Source: a virus. Taken from it: a DNA stretch of 40,294 nucleotides. Below, piece by piece: positions 37,730 through 40,294 of this stretch (positions are counted from its first letter, which is position 1; every line of letters starts with the position of its first letter). Where the stretch lies: the IMG/VR virus record IMGVR_UViG_3300010339_000005, positions 1-40,294 of that record; one strand, given 5' to 3'. The notes beneath the pieces were generated by a model. The model saw only the letters and a list, made by a program, of their open reading frames with translations, did not search any database and had not been told where the DNA came from. A program made the translations under genes and the position numbers.

Positions 37730-40294
37730 GCCTCTAACACCACTATACTCAACAACCGATACGACGCAGCCTGGCTATTTCCGCATTGGCTATGTTGTCC
37801 TTCAGATTCCACCGACGGACATCTCCACCAATAGGATCGTGAATGATGACCAGTTGGCTACTATCCGTGGCATTTCGCCTATGTTCATCAAGAGCGGACA
37901 GGCACGTTGGGATGTTACTGTTCACTGGAAAGCCGTTCGATTCGAGCAGTCTGACGGAACCTATGACTACAGCCAGTGGGTAGATCTACGCAACATCTGG
38001 GCTATTTTCAAAGCCGCACCGTTTGTCGAAGTTGAGAACGACTTCCTACGCCAACACTTCACCAATACTCAACTAACTACACAGACGCAAAGAATGGCTT
38101 TCGCTCTTCGTCAGTTGAGAATAGACACAAACCCAGACTCAAACAATGTTCTCGATGTCGTCTTGACGATGTCGTTGTTCAACTACGCTCCGTTCTCAAA
38201 GGACTTTGGATACCAAGACGCCAATGGAGACTCTTCTAACTCCACCGACTCAACCAAGTTCCAGTTCTACATTGCTAAATACATCAGTAGGAACATGGAT
38301 AACCATCCAGGTTCTCACAGTTCTCCCCCAATGCCAGCATGGAATACTCAAGAAGAAGGAGTGACCGTATTCAAGTGGAGAGAGTACACTTGGTCTCCGT
38401 TCAACCAAGCCTCTTCCTCATTACCAGCAACCTCGCCTGCCACAGCAGCCTACACACCAACTGTCCCACCGCCGAGCGTCCCAAAGAAGGTGTCATCCAA
38501 GACGACGAAGGTGTCCAATGACATCCAGAGTATTCTCAACGCTGCGGCAACGAAGAATGGTCTTGATCCTAAGATTGTCACTGCGCAGTGTATTTATGAA
38601 AGCAATGGTAACCCTAATGCTATTAGTCGTACGGGCGCGGTGGGCTTGCTCCAACTACTCCCCTCCACAGCCCAACTCACCAGACAACAACTTTTGGATC
38701 CGCAAACGAACGCGGAAAAGGGATGCCAATACTTAGCCCAGCAGTTGAAGAATTTCGGTAACTATCCGCATGCCCTTGGTGCTTATAACGCTGGGCCAGC
38801 CTATATCTACGCCTATCGTGATGGTACGACCCAAAGCCATGGCAGAATCAATCCACGAAAGATCAAAACTCCAGATGGCTTACCTCCAGCAGGCATTCCG
38901 AATGGTGAGAATACCCCACTGTATGTTCAGACAATCATGTCCAATGCTGGATACTCTAATCAACTGCCAGCAACTCCAACGAAATCAACTGATGGGCTTC
39001 CACCAGCATCACCTCTAACCACCAGTATTCTAAGCATTCCAGATGCTACTTATCAGAAACTGGTATTACAGGCTGCTCAATCTCTACCAAAGAGCGGAGA
39101 TGGTTGGGATTTGGATTACTACACTGAGCAGGGGGTGTTTTTTTTCTTCGACCACACTATCACTCTTGCCAGCGCCGACTCAAGAGTGGAGGGGGACTTC
39201 GACCTGTTCCCAAACCAGGTCTCCGTTGTAATGGTAAATAACTTACCGATGATCCCATTGGCTGCTATGCAATACCCAACCTACCAGCACGTAGGACCTG
39301 CTGACACGATGATTTCGATCAGCATGAACTCGGTTGGAGACGAACCAGGAACCCAGAGCAATCCTTTGAACGAACCGTTTCACGGAGGCATTCAGGCACT
39401 GGCAGCCATGTCCAGTCAGTTGGAGGATCAGTTCCATAACCTCCGTACGATGACTCGTGCAGTGTCCAGCATTCACAGAATGCAAGCCATCTTCGTTCAA
39501 AACCAGATTCTCAACATGCTGGGGATCCACGGCACTATGCTGCGTGGATTGAACACCGAGACAGTTCCAGAGGCTTCGGATTTGGTTCAGGTGGCTATCA
39601 CTTCCTCGCAATATGAGAACATCTTTGAAGAGTCTTCTCCTTATCGTATCAATGGATTGCCATCAGCATACAATGCCCCACTGAAGAACATCCTGACTAC
39701 AGGGCAGATCAATACAATGGATTCTGCTTCACAGCAAGCAGTTCCTGTAGCACAGCAGTTTGGTAACGCCTGGCAGGCTCTGGATGAAGCCTATCTACTA
39801 AATGAGATCATAAGCATCACACAGTCTGGTAAGGCGATCGTAAATACAGCGACCCCTGGCTTGGATATCCTGACGGACATGTCTGATATTGCCACAGCAG
39901 GACTCCGCCCTGATGAACAGACTTATCTGTTAGGCACAATGGATTTGGAAGAACAGGGGAATAGTTCGAATGCTGTTGAGAATGTCCAAGCAGCCTTTAA
40001 TGAAGTCGCAGGAGGACTAACCCTATACCAAAAGGATACCTATCCAGGACTACAGAAGCGTAGGCTGATACTCAATGCTCCTGGCAAGACCATGACTTTT
40101 GCTGACTACTTTGTATACAGCCAGTTGCCAGAACAGTCCGACGCCAAGGTCACAGCCACTATCAAGGCTGAAGTAGATGCTCGTTTCAATAGCCTTCGGG
40201 CAGATACAATCAGTGCGATGTATTCTCATCTGTTTGACTGGGAGTTAGCTACCAACCCACTCTTCTCAAGACAGCTACAAGTTATTGCGAACAG
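37722..40294 (+). CDS. Baseplate/hub protein with lytic transglycosylase domain (3' end outside window)
   Basis: A reading frame opens at ATG 37722, overlapping the previous stop by eight bases, and stays open for at least 857 codons to the end of the window. Residues about 1-200 form an N-terminal structural domain (ARWDVTVHWKAVRFE, DLRNIWAIFKAAPFVEVEND, LDVVLTMSLFNYAPFSKDFG). A Pro/Thr/Ser linker follows (about 215-260). Residues about 265-405 are a Slt-type lysozyme-like domain: catalytic Glu293 in CIYESNGNPNAIS, then GAVGLLQLLPSTA and LGAYNAGP. The rest (about 430-857) includes a beta-rich FDHTITLAS segment and long helices. It would anchor in the baseplate and cut glycan strands during DNA entry. 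Confidence 0.85.
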   Translation, partial: MAKPLTPLYSTTDTTQPGYFRIGYVVLQIPPTDISTNRIVNDDQLATIRGISPMFIKSGQARWDVTVHWKAVRFEQSDGTYDYSQWVDLRNIWAIFKAAPFVEVENDFLRQHFTNTQLTTQTQRMAFALRQLRIDTNPDSNNVLDVVLTMSLFNYAPFSKDFGYQDANGDSSNSTDSTKFQFYIAKYISRNMDNHPGSHSSPPMPAWNTQEEGVTVFKWREYTWSPFNQASSSLPATSPATAAYTPTVPPPSVPKKVSSKTTKVSNDIQSILNAAATKNGLDPKIVTAQCIYESNGNPNAISRTGAVGLLQLLPSTAQLTRQQLLDPQTNAEKGCQYLAQQLKNFGNYPHALGAYNAGPAYIYAYRDGTTQSHGRINPRKIKTPDGLPPAGIPNGENTPLYVQTIMSNAGYSNQLPATPTKSTDGLPPASPLTTSILSIPDATYQKLVLQAAQSLPKSGDGWDLDYYTEQGVFFFFDHTITLASADSRVEGDFDLFPNQVSVVMVNNLPMIPLAAMQYPTYQHVGPADTMISISMNSVGDEPGTQSNPLNEPFHGGIQALAAMSSQLEDQFHNLRTMTRAVSSIHRMQAIFVQNQILNMLGIHGTMLRGLNTETVPEASDLVQVAITSSQYENIFEESSPYRINGLPSAYNAPLKNILTTGQINTMDSASQQAVPVAQQFGNAWQALDEAYLLNEIISITQSGKAIVNTATPGLDILTDMSDIATAGLRPDEQTYLLGTMDLEEQGNSSNAVENVQAAFNEVAGGLTLYQKDTYPGLQKRRLILNAPGKTMTFADYFVYSQLPEQSDAKVTATIKAEVDARFNSLRADTISAMYSHLFDWELATNPLFSRQLQVIAN

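Noticed and set aside
1-40294. CRISPR arrays, insertion sequences, attachment sites, tRNA genes
   Set aside because: No regularly spaced direct repeats, transposase-like genes with terminal repeats, integrase-linked repeats or cloverleaf sequences were found by reading; the only non-structural mobile element is the HNH gene.

Overview
This window is the virion-structure module of a tailed phage with a contractile tail (myovirus type). All genes lie on the + strand and are tightly packed: gaps are mostly under 100 bases, stop and start codons often touch or overlap, and most starts have GGAG-type ribosome sites. A portal, prohead protease, HK97-type major capsid protein, sheath and several tube-like proteins appear in the usual head-to-tail order. 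Base composition is roughly even (about 50 % GC by eye). No bacterial gene, tRNA, integrase or repressor is visible, so neither host nor lifestyle can be read from this stretch. The unusual size of the inner-tail proteins suggests a large phage. No gene-free stretch exceeds 300 bases.

Layout. 1-4.4 kb: a small unknown protein, a collagen-repeat fibre with a lectin-like end, and two unknown virion-type proteins. 4.4-12.8 kb, head: portal, small protein, beta-rich decoration-like protein, prohead protease fused to a long scaffold-like tail, second abundant-looking head protein, Com-like zinc ribbon, major capsid protein. Terminators at 11138 and 12802 bracket the capsid gene unit. 12.9-17.6 kb: unknown protein, Ig-like (Big_5) protein, M15 peptidase and small membrane or coiled-coil proteins that could be a lysis or envelope set. 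17.6-20 kb: neck and connector candidates. 20-25.2 kb: tail sheath and three tandem tube-fold proteins. 25.2-26.7 kb: small basic proteins, an HNH homing endonuclease and a possible tail chaperone. 26.7-40.3 kb: a 1317-residue inner-tail protein, a stand-alone Clp-type AAA+ ATPase, a small DGWGG-type protein, a membrane-anchored trypsin-like protease, a 1593-residue protein, and a baseplate/hub protein with a lytic transglycosylase domain that runs off the end of the window.

Main discovery candidate. The 1593-residue protein carries, in order, signatures of both catalytic double-psi beta-barrels of multisubunit-type RNA polymerases: a beta-like segment with two lysines (K706, K713), then a beta-prime-like R-x-P-T followed 36 residues later by D-x-D-x-D (D1142, D1144, D1146; the spacing is 35 in E. 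coli beta-prime). Encoded among tail genes, it is best explained as a single-chain virion RNA polymerase delivered with the DNA, comparable in principle to crAss-like phage and YonO polymerases but here in a contractile-tailed phage. Its neighbours (SNase-like inner-tail protein, Clp-type ATPase, trypsin-like protease) may help to assemble, process or deliver it; that part is inference. A recurrent motif, CTATACTAAYCAGG, framed by short inverted repeats ahead of the capsid and neck genes, is a candidate phage-specific promoter or operator.
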